A stretch of DNA of 56,467 nucleotides from Curtobacterium sp. 'Ferrero'. GTDB lineage: Bacteria; Actinomycetota; Actinomycetes; Actinomycetales; Microbacteriaceae. Of this stretch, positions 22,747 through 30,166 are shown piece by piece; position 1 is the stretch's first letter; each line of letters opens with the position of its first letter. A program made the translations under genes and the position numbers. Location of the stretch: positions 1 through 56,467 of the forward strand of contig NZ_NXIA01000019.1 of NCBI RefSeq assembly GCF_002412165.1, read 5' to 3'. Under the pieces are notes generated by a model that made no database searches, was not told the DNA's origin, and saw only the letters and a program-made list of their open reading frames with translations.

Positions 22747-24915
22747 CTAGTCGCCCGAGCGACCACGCTGGACGGAGACGGATCCGGTGCTCGGCGCGGT
22801 GGGCGAGCCCATCGTGTCGGCGGCGGCGACGGCCTGCACCTCGAGGTCGTCGGCGGTGCCGGCGGAGTCGGCCTGCTCCTGCAGCGCCGAGCTCTTCCGC
22901 AGCGGCGGCGCCTTGAAGAACCAGCTCAGCACGAAGGCGAGCAGGATGACCCCGAAGCCGACCCAGTACACCGTCACGGCGGACGCGTTGAACCCGGTCA
23001 TGAACGGCCGCGTCAGCGCAGCGTCGGCACCGTTGAGGTACGACGTGTCGCTCGTCTCCGAGCTGGCCCCGGACGTGCCGGAGTCGGCCTGCTTCGCGAT
23101 CTGCTTCGACAGGGTGGGGGTGAGCTGGTCCACCCAGTACGAGCGCTGCGACGCGTCGGACCAGTCGACGGACACGGTGCCGTCCGTGCCGACCGTGGCG
23201 TGGGCCTTGTCCGCGACGGCGGCCAGGGCCTGCTGCTCGGCGGCCGGGGTGGCGGCGGCGACCTGCTGGTCGATCACCGTCTGCGCGGCGGCGGCGGGCA
23301 CGGCTCCGGCGGCGACCTGCTGCTGCACGGCAGCGGTCACCTGCTCCGTGACCGCGGCGTCGGCGGCCTGCTTCGCCTGCGCGGCCGCGTCGTCCAGCTG
23401 CGACTGCACCTTCTGCTCGATGGGACGCACGATCGGGTTCCAGATCTGCTCCATGACCCCCTGGTTCGCCTTGGCCGAGGCGACCGTCGGGTTGAGCGCC
23501 GCGTCGAGCGCCCCGTTCAGGTTCGCCTTGTCCGCGGTCGCGTGCAGGATGTTCGTCGGCATGATCGAGAACAGCACGGAGAGCAGGACGGCCGTGCCGA
23601 GCGTCCCGCCGATCTGCCGGAAGAACGTCGCGGACGAGGTCGCGACCCCCATGTCCCGGGGCTGCACGGAGTTCTGCGACGCCAGGGTGATGCTCTGCAT
23701 GAGCTGGCCGAGGCCGAGGCCGATCAGGAACATGCCGATCATGAGGAACCAGAGCGGCTTGTCGATGGTCATGAACGTCAGGACGACGTAGCCGAGGGAC
23801 ACGAGCGCCGTGCCGATCACCGGGAAGATCCGGTACCGGCCGGTGCGGGCGACGATCTGCCCCGAGGCGATCGAGGCGATCATGAGCCCGCCGATCATCG
23901 GCAGGGTCGCGAAGCCGGACTCGGTCGGGGTGAGCCCGGTGACGATCTGCAGGTACAGCGGGATGGTCAGCATGGCGCCGAACATCGCGAACCCGACGAG
24001 GAACCCGAGCAGGGTCGCCATCGAGAAGACGCCCGAGCGGAACAGCTTGAGCGGGATGATCGCGTCGTCCCGCATGAGCGACTCGACGACCAGGAACGCG
24101 ACGAGCCCCAGCGCGCCGACGACGTAGCAGGCGATCGCGGCCGGCGAGCCCCAGCCCCACGTCCGGCCCTGCTCGGCCACGAGCAGCAGCGGCACGAGCG
24201 TCACGATGACCGAGGTCGCTCCCCACCAGTCGATGCGCGGCTTCGCCTTGGCGTCACCGAACTTCGGCAGGTGCAGGAACGCGATGACCATGACCAGCGC
24301 GCCGACACCGATCGGCACGTTTACCAGGAAGACCCAGCGCCACCCGGTGATCCAGAGGATCTGGTCCGCACCGGAGAACAAGCCGCCGATGAGCGGGCCG
24401 ATGACACTCGAGATGCCGAACACCGCCAGGAAGTACCCCTGGTACTTGGCTCGCTCACGGGGCGCGAGGATGTCGCCCATGATCGCCAGCGGCAGCGACA
24501 TGAGCGCGCCGGCACCGATGCCCTGGAACGCCCGGAAGGCGGCGAGCATGATCATCGACGTCGACAGCGTGGACAGCAGCGAGCCGAGGATGAACACCGC
24601 GATGCCGAAGATGTACAGCGGCCGACGGCCGAAGACGTCGGAGAGCTTGCCGTAGATCGGCGTGGTGATCGTCGAGGCGATGAGGTACGCGGTCGTGACC
24701 CAGGCCTGCTGGTCGAGCCCGTGCAGGTCGTCGCCGATCGTGCGGATCGCCGTCCCGACGATGGTCTGGTCGAGCGACGAGAGGAACATGCCGGCCATCA
24801 GGCCGTAGATGACGAGGAGGATCTGGCGGTGGGTCATGACCGGCTTCGCCGGCTGGGCGGCCGGGACTGCCGGGCGCCCCCGCTGCACCTCGACCGGTGC
24901 GGTGGCTGTGGACAT
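22747..24915 (-). CDS. DHA2-family MFS drug:proton antiporter (EmrB/QacA type)
   Basis: A 722-residue major-facilitator exporter with about 14 membrane segments. DHA2 hallmarks seen: LDQTIVGTAIRTIGDDL (48-64, motif with membrane Asp49), loop motif GKLSDVFGRRP (89-99) and antiporter motif C GPLIGG (173-178). It has an unusually large Ala/Gln-rich external loop between the last two helices (residues about 455-640), predicted helical/coiled. Likely role: proton-driven efflux of hydrophobic or cationic toxicants. It is divergent from a GntR gene; the promoter with candidate operators is at 25031-25085, and tetR is downstream. Confidence 0.93.
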   Translation of the reverse strand: MSTATAPVEVQRGRPAVPAAQPAKPVMTHRQILLVIYGLMAGMFLSSLDQTIVGTAIRTIGDDLHGLDQQAWVTTAYLIASTITTPIYGKLSDVFGRRPLYIFGIAVFILGSLLSTLSTSMIMLAAFRAFQGIGAGALMSLPLAIMGDILAPRERAKYQGYFLAVFGISSVIGPLIGGLFSGADQILWITGWRWVFLVNVPIGVGALVMVIAFLHLPKFGDAKAKPRIDWWGATSVIVTLVPLLLVAEQGRTWGWGSPAAIACYVVGALGLVAFLVVESLMRDDAIIPLKLFRSGVFSMATLLGFLVGFAMFGAMLTIPLYLQIVTGLTPTESGFATLPMIGGLMIASIASGQIVARTGRYRIFPVIGTALVSLGYVVLTFMTIDKPLWFLMIGMFLIGLGLGQLMQSITLASQNSVQPRDMGVATSSATFFRQIGGTLGTAVLLSVLFSIMPTNILHATADKANLNGALDAALNPTVASAKANQGVMEQIWNPIVRPIEQKVQSQLDDAAAQAKQAADAAVTEQVTAAVQQQVAAGAVPAAAAQTVIDQQVAAATPAAEQQALAAVADKAHATVGTDGTVSVDWSDASQRSYWVDQLTPTLSKQIAKQADSGTSGASSETSDTSYLNGADAALTRPFMTGFNASAVTVYWVGFGVILLAFVLSWFFKAPPLRKSSALQEQADSAGTADDLEVQAVAAADTMGSPTAPSTGSVSVQRGRSGD

Positions 24916-25030
24916 GCGGATTCCTTACGGGGATGAGGGTCGGTTCCGTCGGTGGCGAGGGACGCCGAGTCGTCGGTGCCCACGGCTTCGATGAGCCGCG
25001 AGGAGGAGCGCCGACGCTGGCGGGTCAACC

Positions 25031-25045
25031 TTGCAGACGCTGCAA
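25031..25045. promoter_or_regulatory. Candidate TetR operator at the exporter start site
   Basis: TTGCAGACGCTGCAA, a perfect 6-bp inverted repeat around ACG. It covers the predicted transcription start of the drug exporter, directly downstream of its -10 box. Confidence 0.5.
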
Positions 25046-25074
25046 CTTTACACCGCCAGCAGGTTTACGCGCAA
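25045..25074 (-). promoter_or_regulatory. Predicted promoter of the drug exporter
   Basis: Minus strand: TTGCGC (25069-25074), 18-nt spacer, TAAAGT (25045-25050). The predicted leader is about 120 nt. Flanked by the palindromes at 25031-25045 and 25076-25085. Confidence 0.45.
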
Positions 25075-25075
25075 C

Positions 25076-25085
25076 GCAACGTTGC
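25076..25085. promoter_or_regulatory. Palindrome upstream of the exporter -35
   Basis: GCAACGTTGC, a perfect 10-bp palindrome adjoining the predicted -35 box of the exporter; a possible second regulator site. Confidence 0.4.
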
Positions 25086-25150
25086 CGTCCCTGCAGGTTC
25101 CCTCAGCGTCCTCGGGTGAGCGTGGCGGTAGTCCGTGGTGTGCGGTATTC

Positions 25151-25160
25151 TGACATGTCA
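25151..25160. promoter_or_regulatory. Palindrome before the GntR gene
   Basis: TGACATGTCA, a perfect 10-bp palindrome 15 nt before the GntR-family start and next to a TATTCT (-10-like) sequence. It may be an autoregulatory operator. Confidence 0.4.
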
Positions 25161-25175
25161 ACCCGAGGAGGAACC

Positions 25176-25838
25176 GTGCCCGTACCCAAGACCGACAGCC
25201 CCGCCGCTCGCGCCCTCCTCCGGGACCAAGCCGCGGCGAAGCTCCGCGCCGCCATCCTCGACGGCACACTCGAGGCCGGCGAACGCCTGCACGACGACCA
25301 ACTGATCGCCTGGCTCGGCGTCTCGCGGACCCCGATCCGCGAAGCGCTCGCGGCACTCACGACCGAGGGGCTCGTGGAGATGGTGCCGAACCGGTACACC
25401 CGCGTCGCGGTGCCCCGACCCGAGGAGGTGCTCGACGCCCTCCGCGCGCTCGGGGTCCTGATCGGCGGGGTCGTCCGGTTGACGGTCCCGGTCATGAGCG
25501 ACGCCGCGGTCGAGACCACGCGCCGCCGGCTCGACGCCGAGGTCGAACGACTGCGGCACGGCGGTACGGCCCGGGTGGTGCTGACCGTCGACGGCGCCTA
25601 CCACGCCTGGCTCGACCTCTGTCCGAACCCGACCCTCGCGCAGCCCGCCCGGCACGTGATCGACGGACTGGCCTACCGACTCCGGGTGGACAGCGTCGGG
25701 GAGCTCATCCCCGTCACGCACCTCCTCGAGCACTTCCCCCGCTTCCGCGACGCCGTGGTCCAGCGGGACCCGGTGGCCGCCGAACTCGTGATCGAGACCA
25801 TCCACATGCTCGACACGGCGACGCCGGCCTCCGCCTGA
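25176..25838 (+). CDS. GntR-family transcriptional regulator
   Basis: A 220-residue regulator. The N-terminal winged helix is clear: RDQAAAKLRAAILDGTLEAGERL, then DDQLIAWLGVSRTPIREALAALTTEGLVEMVPNR. The C-terminal helical domain is FCD-like but degenerate (DGAYHAWLDL retains a His), so it may bind a different effector or none. The GTG at 25176 follows a strong GAGGAGGA; the frame is open for 93 codons upstream but that sequence contains the exporter promoter. It is divergent from the exporter; nearby targets are not obvious. A palindrome at 25151-25160 suggests self-control. Confidence 0.88.
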   Translation: MPVPKTDSPAARALLRDQAAAKLRAAILDGTLEAGERLHDDQLIAWLGVSRTPIREALAALTTEGLVEMVPNRYTRVAVPRPEEVLDALRALGVLIGGVVRLTVPVMSDAAVETTRRRLDAEVERLRHGGTARVVLTVDGAYHAWLDLCPNPTLAQPARHVIDGLAYRLRVDSVGELIPVTHLLEHFPRFRDAVVQRDPVAAELVIETIHMLDTATPASA

Positions 25839-25864
25839 CGGGTCACGTCGGCTACGGTGCCGAC

Positions 25865-26797
25865 ATGGGGCGGATCAGCTGGGCCGAGGTACCAACGACG
25901 TTGCGCGCGCGGGTCGAACAGGTGCTCGGCGGCCCCGTCGTCGCGGCGGCGTCGCAGGCGTCTGGCTGGTCCCCGGGCAGCGCCGACCGGATCCGCACCG
26001 CGACCGGAGAGCGCGCGTTCGTCAAGGCCCTCTCGCGGGGGCGGAACGAGGACGGGTTCCGGATGCACCGCCGCGAGGCGCGGGTCATGGCCGCGATCCC
26101 CGTCGGCGTGCAGGCTCCGCGGCTCCTCGCGGCGTTCGACGAACAGCACGACGGCGACGACTGGGCCGCCCTCGTGCTCGACGACGTCGACGGCCGCCAC
26201 CCGACCGCAGCGGACCTCCCGGCCGTGCTCGATGCACTCGACACCCTGCCCGTCGCCCCCGCCGACCTGAACGGGCTCCCCCGCGTGGCCGACGAGCTCC
26301 GCGACGAGTTCGCCGCCTGGGACCGGATGCTCGCGGACGGGCTCCCCGACGTGCTGCCGCCCGAGGTCGCCGCCGTCGCGACCCGGTTCGCCGAGACGGC
26401 GCGCGGGAGCGGTGACCGTGTGGACGGCGACCACCTCGTGCACGTCGACTGCCGGGCCGACAACCTGATCGTCGACGACGCCGGGACGGTCTGGATCGTC
26501 GACTGGCCCTGGGCTGCGATCGGCGCGCACTGGCTCGACCCACTCACCTACCTGCTCGACAGCCTCGTGCGCGGCGACGACGTGGACGTGGAACACCACC
26601 TGGCGACGCACCCGGTGTTCGCCGGACTCGACCCCGCGACGGCGGACGCCGTGCTCGCCGGCCTCGCGGGACTCTTCTTCGAGAAGGCCGCGCTGCCGTC
26701 GCCGCCGAACATGCCGACGATCCGGGCGTTCCAGCGGAGCGAGGGCGTCGCCGCGGCGGAGTGGCTGCTCCGCCGCTGGGCTGCCCGCGCCGACTGA
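25865..26797 (+). CDS. Phosphotransferase family protein (APH fold)
   Basis: A 310-residue protein with the aminoglycoside-phosphotransferase/choline-kinase fold. The catalytic loop HVDCRADNLIVD matches HxDxxxxN and the following IVDWPWAAIG supplies the metal-binding Asp. An ATP-lysine candidate is in RAFVKALSRG near residue 58. Such proteins phosphorylate small hydroxyl compounds; resistance is only one possibility and nothing here indicates a substrate. The start lies 26 nt after the GntR gene, so they may be co-transcribed. Confidence 0.85.
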   Translation: MGRISWAEVPTTLRARVEQVLGGPVVAAASQASGWSPGSADRIRTATGERAFVKALSRGRNEDGFRMHRREARVMAAIPVGVQAPRLLAAFDEQHDGDDWAALVLDDVDGRHPTAADLPAVLDALDTLPVAPADLNGLPRVADELRDEFAAWDRMLADGLPDVLPPEVAAVATRFAETARGSGDRVDGDHLVHVDCRADNLIVDDAGTVWIVDWPWAAIGAHWLDPLTYLLDSLVRGDDVDVEHHLATHPVFAGLDPATADAVLAGLAGLFFEKAALPSPPNMPTIRAFQRSEGVAAAEWLLRRWAARAD

Positions 26798-26815
26798 CCC
26801 CGGCCCTGCTCCGGA

Positions 26816-26890
26816 GGTCGTGGTCGGGTGCCCGTGCGCCGGCGGTCGTGGTCGGGCGCCCCTGCGCCACCGGTCGTGGTCGGGCGTTCG
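26816..26890. repeat. 28-bp tandem repeat, 2.7 copies
   Basis: Units start at 26816, 26844 and 26872, each beginning GGTCGTGGTCGGG. The copies are imperfect (about 80 percent or better by eye). It lies between the phosphotransferase and a hypothetical gene. There are no spacers, so this is a minisatellite rather than a CRISPR. Confidence 0.85.
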
Positions 26891-26952
26891 TGCCGGGACG
26901 GAGGGGGACAACCCCTCAGCCTGGTCGGCCGTCGGGGCGTACCGTCTCCCGC

Positions 26953-27342
26953 ATGACCGATGAGCACGCAACTCCCCGTCCGGAAGACGACGCCGCGCGA
27001 CTCGGCCTGGTGGTCGTCGGCGAGGCCGCAGCACTGCAGTCCGGTGACGACGCCGCCCTCGACGCGAGCGAGCAGAACATCCACGACACGGTCGACGACC
27101 TGGTCGACGAACCGCTGACGCCCCGGCAGGAGGAGGTCGTCGAACGGCTCGCCTCTGCCGGTGGCACGCTGACCGCCGGACTCAGCGGCGCCCTCGCAGC
27201 TTCGACGGACCGGAGCGTCGAGGACGTCCTCGGTGGTGCGGCGCGGAGCATCGTGTGGCAGCAGCGACTCACCCAGGAGCGGGAGGACGCCGGCGGGCAG
27301 CAGTCGGGAACCTCCGACGGCGACGAGCACCGCGAGTCCTGA
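26953..27342 (+). CDS. Conserved-looking acidic hypothetical protein
   Basis: A 129-residue soluble protein, rich in Asp/Glu and predicted mostly helical; no family recognised. It starts at an ATG (MTDEHATPRPEDD) and ends in a Gln/Asp/Glu/His-rich tail. The middle (NIHDTVDDLVDEPLTPRQEEVVERLASAGG) looks like a folded helical segment. Codon positions show strong third-base G/C bias, supporting real coding. It converges with the flotillin gene with only 12 nt between stops. Confidence 0.7.
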   Translation: MTDEHATPRPEDDAARLGLVVVGEAAALQSGDDAALDASEQNIHDTVDDLVDEPLTPRQEEVVERLASAGGTLTAGLSGALAASTDRSVEDVLGGAARSIVWQQRLTQEREDAGGQQSGTSDGDEHRES

Positions 27343-27354
27343 CCCGCCGCGGGG

Positions 27355-28803
27355 TCACTCCGCTTCGACCCGCTCCTGCTCGCGGGCGACCGCCCGAGCC
27401 GCAGCCTGGCCCGTCGTGGTGCTCTTGACGATGTCGCTCAGCGTGAACCCTGCCGTCGTGCCGAGCAGGGCGTCGACCTCGCTGAACTGACTGACGACGC
27501 TCTTCGACAGCGATCCCGCTCCGTCCGAGGACACCACGGTCAACTGGTCGATGTTGCTCATCGGGGCGGCGAGCTCCCGCGCGATGCTGGGCAACGTCTC
27601 GATGGCCTTCACCCGCAGCACCGCCTCAGAGTGCTGGGCGAGCGCATCCGCCTGGGCCTTCGTGGCGTCCGCCTCGGCCTGACCCTTGGCACGGATCGCA
27701 TCGGCCGCGGCCTCGCCCTCGGCACGGGACGCGTCGGCAGCCAACTTGCGGGCATCGGCCTCGGCGTGGGCTTCGGCGGCGACCGCCTCCGCCGCGATGC
27801 GACGGGCCTCGGCCTGGGCACGGGCCGTCTCGACCTGGGCGGCCGCGGCGGCCTCCGCTTCGAGCCGGGTCTTGCGGGCGTTCGCCTCGGCCACGGCCGT
27901 GACCTCGGACTCGAGCTCGGCTCGGCGCAGTTCGGCACGCTTCTGTGCCGTCAGCTGCTCCTGCTCCACGACGCCCTGCGCCGCGCGGGCGTGGGCGAGC
28001 GGCCCCGCCGCCGCGGCCTCGGCCGAGGCACGGTCGGAGTCCAGCTGGAGGGCAGCACGGCGGATGGCCAGCGCGTTCTCGGCCTCGGCGATCGCCTGGT
28101 CGGCACGGGCTCGGGCCTCGCGCGCTTCGCGGTCGGCCTGCGCCTCAGCGTTCTCAGCCTCGAGCCGGACACGCGCGCGCTCGGCACGACCGAGGTCGCT
28201 GATGTACTCGTTGCGGTCCGAGATCCCCTTGATCTCGAACGAGTCGACGTCGAGGCCCTGGCTGTGCAGGGCGTCCTTCGCGACGTCGAGGACCGCCACG
28301 GTGAGCTGGTCGCGGTTCCGGATGATCGTCGACACGTCGGTCGCACCGATCGACGCGCGCAGCGAGCCCGACAGGACCTCGCGCGCGAAGTCGTCGATCT
28401 TCTTCTCCTGGCCGAGGAACCGCTGTGCGGCCGCCCGGATCGACGCGTCGGTCTCGCCCACCTTGACGAGCGCCACTGCCTCGACGTCGATCGTGACGCC
28501 GCGGGAGTCCTGCGCGTTCACGTTGATGTCGATCGCCCGCGAGCTGAGGGACAGCTTCGCGACCCGCTCGAAGAACGGCCGCACGAGCACGCCCGCACCC
28601 AGCACGACCTTGATGCCGGACTCGACGGTCTCGGTGCCGTCGGCGTTCTTGACCTTGCGCGACCGCTTGCCGGTGATGATGAGCGCCTCGTCCGCCCCGG
28701 CGTTGCGGTAGACGGCCTTGGCGTAGACGAGCACGACCACCGCGAGGACGATGATCCCCAGGATGACGAGCGGCACCGCGCCGAGTGCGAACAGGATCTC
28801 CAT
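27355..28803 (-). CDS. Flotillin-like SPFH/Band 7 membrane scaffold protein
   Basis: A 482-residue flotillin. An N-terminal membrane helix (LFALGAVPLVILGIIVLAVVVLVYA) is followed by the SPFH domain (about 40-190, with GIKVVLGAGVLVRPFFERV and LSLSSRAIDINVNAQDSRGV). A long Ala/Glu/Arg coiled coil with EAEAxA-type repeats (about 200-400) and a short C-terminal domain follow. Flotillins organise functional membrane microdomains and oligomerise through the coiled coil. No NfeD partner gene lies nearby. The gap behind its start contains palindrome copy C. Confidence 0.93.
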   Translation of the reverse strand: MEILFALGAVPLVILGIIVLAVVVLVYAKAVYRNAGADEALIITGKRSRKVKNADGTETVESGIKVVLGAGVLVRPFFERVAKLSLSSRAIDINVNAQDSRGVTIDVEAVALVKVGETDASIRAAAQRFLGQEKKIDDFAREVLSGSLRASIGATDVSTIIRNRDQLTVAVLDVAKDALHSQGLDVDSFEIKGISDRNEYISDLGRAERARVRLEAENAEAQADREAREARARADQAIAEAENALAIRRAALQLDSDRASAEAAAAGPLAHARAAQGVVEQEQLTAQKRAELRRAELESEVTAVAEANARKTRLEAEAAAAAQVETARAQAEARRIAAEAVAAEAHAEADARKLAADASRAEGEAAADAIRAKGQAEADATKAQADALAQHSEAVLRVKAIETLPSIARELAAPMSNIDQLTVVSSDGAGSLSKSVVSQFSEVDALLGTTAGFTLSDIVKSTTTGQAAARAVAREQERVEAE

Positions 28804-28915
28804 GACGTTCCCCCTCCGACCCCGGCGATCGACCGGGATTCCGTACCTGATGTTCCGTGTCCGAGCCTAGCGCTCGCCACCGACGGTGGCGCGTGCACCG
28901 CCGGGGGCGCTGGAG

Positions 28916-28963
28916 GACGGACGGGAGGCGCGGTGCCAGCCGGCACCGCGCCTCCCGTCCGTC
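28916..28963. repeat. Palindromic element, copy C
   Basis: Perfect 22-bp arms (28916-28937, 28942-28963) with loop AGCC; the longest copy of the family. It lies 12 nt past the nadE stop, upstream of the flotillin gene, and probably terminates nadE. Confidence 0.88.
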
Positions 28964-28975
28964 AGGTGGTCGCGG

Positions 28976-29812
28976 CTAGCGCGCGTCGACGGTGGCGCGC
29001 CACCAGTCGTCGAAGGGGGTCGCCGGCACCGCGCGCTTGTGCGCGGTCGCCCGGTACCGGGACTCGATCGCCTCGGCGACCTCGTCCGGGACGTCGTGTC
29101 CCTGCAGGTAGGCGTCGATCTCGGCGTAGGTCAGGCCGAGGTTCGCCTCGTCGGTCTGGCCGGGGAGGTCGTCGAGCAGGTCGGCGGTCGGCGCCTTCTC
29201 GTAGAGCCGTGCCGGTGCGCCGAGGTGCCCGAGGACCTGGCGGCCCTGGCTCTTCGTCAAGCCGGTCAGCGGCGTGAGGTCCACACCGCCGTCCCCGTAC
29301 TTGGTGAAGAAGCCGGTGACCGCCTCGGCCGCGTGGTCGGTCCCGACGACGAGCAGTCCGCGCTGCCCGGCGACGGCGTACTGGGCGACCATGCGCATCC
29401 GGGCCTTGACGTTGCCCTTGACGAAGTCGCTCAGCTCCACGCCGGACGCCAGCGTGTCCTGCACGACGCCGTCGACACCGTGCTCGATGTTCACGGTGAT
29501 GCCGGGCTCGGCGCCGATGAACTGCAGGGCGAGCTGCGCATCGTCCTCGTCCGCCTGGACCCGGTACGGCATGCGCACGGTCGTGAAGGTGACGTCGTGG
29601 CCGTCGGCTCGGAGGGACTCGACGGCGAGCTGGGTGAGCTTGCCGGCGAGGGTGGAGTCCTGGCCGCCACTGATCGCGAGGAGGTACCCCTTCGCGCCGG
29701 TGGTCAGCAGGTAGTCGCGCAGGAACCCGACCCGGCGGTCGATCTCCTGCTGCGGGTCGATGGTGGGCTGGACGTCGAGGTCCGCCGCGATCTGGGCTTG
29801 GAGTTCACGCAC
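28976..29812 (-). CDS. nadE: Ammonia-dependent NAD+ synthetase
   Basis: A 278-residue NAD synthetase that converts deamido-NAD, ATP and ammonia to NAD in the cytosol. The ATP-pyrophosphatase P-loop reads SGGQDST (48-54). Further family segments are [67 protein letters not shown] and [21 protein letters not shown]. The length and lack of a nitrilase domain place it with the E. coli-type enzyme. The GTG at 29812 is chosen because homology begins there ([12 protein letters not shown]); 26 upstream residues are low-complexity. Confidence 0.94.
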   Translation of the reverse strand: MRELQAQIAADLDVQPTIDPQQEIDRRVGFLRDYLLTTGAKGYLLAISGGQDSTLAGKLTQLAVESLRADGHDVTFTTVRMPYRVQADEDDAQLALQFIGAEPGITVNIEHGVDGVVQDTLASGVELSDFVKGNVKARMRMVAQYAVAGQRGLLVVGTDHAAEAVTGFFTKYGDGGVDLTPLTGLTKSQGRQVLGHLGAPARLYEKAPTADLLDDLPGQTDEANLGLTYAEIDAYLQGHDVPDEVAEAIESRYRATAHKRAVPATPFDDWWRATVDAR

Positions 29813-29837
29813 GCTGCCAGTATCCCCCCGACGGCCG

Positions 29838-30008
29838 TCAGCGCGCTGGTGCCGGGTGGGAGGGGTGGATGGTGTTGTCGTGGTCCGCACCGATCGCGCA
29901 GGTGCAGACGACCCCGAGCGTCTCGCCGGGCGTCCGGGTGAGCCGGAACCGTTCGATGTGCGGCGGGCCGACGTGTCGGTCGAGCGGGTGGGTGTCGTGG
30001 TCGTGCAC
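29838..30008 (-). CDS. Small His/Asp-rich protein of unknown function
   Basis: A 56-residue ORF on the same strand as nadE, starting at GTG 30008 with a strong GAGGAG six bases upstream. The sequence is rich in His, Asp and Pro, with Cys-Thr-Cys near residue 35 (GVVCTCAIG) and an N-terminus [11 protein letters not shown], which could bind a metal. No family recognised. The stop is 25 nt before the nadE start, so it could be co-transcribed with nadE. The Shine-Dalgarno and third-position bias support coding, but shortness keeps confidence moderate. Confidence 0.5.
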   Translation of the reverse strand: MHDHDTHPLDRHVGPPHIERFRLTRTPGETLGVVCTCAIGADHDNTIHPSHPAPAR

Positions 30009-30091
30009 GGCGCTCCTCGTGGTGGTCTGGTCGAACGGGCCGGGGTGCCGGTGCGGTGGTGACCCGATCACCACCGCACCGACGCCGGGCG

Positions 30092-30124
30092 CGGGACGCG
30101 GTGGCCCGAACGCACCGCGTCCCG
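30092..30124 (-). terminator. Second terminator hairpin after the surface protein
   Basis: Perfect 12-bp inverted repeat with a 9-nt loop, immediately downstream (in transcription direction) of the hairpin at 30129-30163; a tandem terminator. Confidence 0.65.
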
Positions 30125-30128
30125 TGCG

Positions 30129-30163
30129 GGGCGGGCGCCGGTCCGCACGACCGGCGCCCGCCC
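30129..30163 (-). terminator. Terminator hairpin of the surface protein gene
   Basis: Perfect 14-bp inverted repeat (30129-30142 and 30150-30163) with a 7-nt loop, 3 nt past the stop codon. Confidence 0.8.
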
Positions 30164-30166
30164 GGG

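Noticed and set aside
22429..24936. 835-codon frame antisense to the drug exporter
   Set aside because: The exporter on the other strand has clear membrane helices and family motifs; the antisense product is Arg/Gly/Asp-rich shadow sequence.
25865..26797. Aminoglycoside resistance gene
   Set aside because: The APH fold is clear, but this fold covers many kinases; nothing in the context or sequence points to aminoglycosides.
26816..26890. Possible CRISPR array
   Set aside because: 28-bp units are directly abutting with no spacers and fewer than three copies; no cas genes anywhere in the window.
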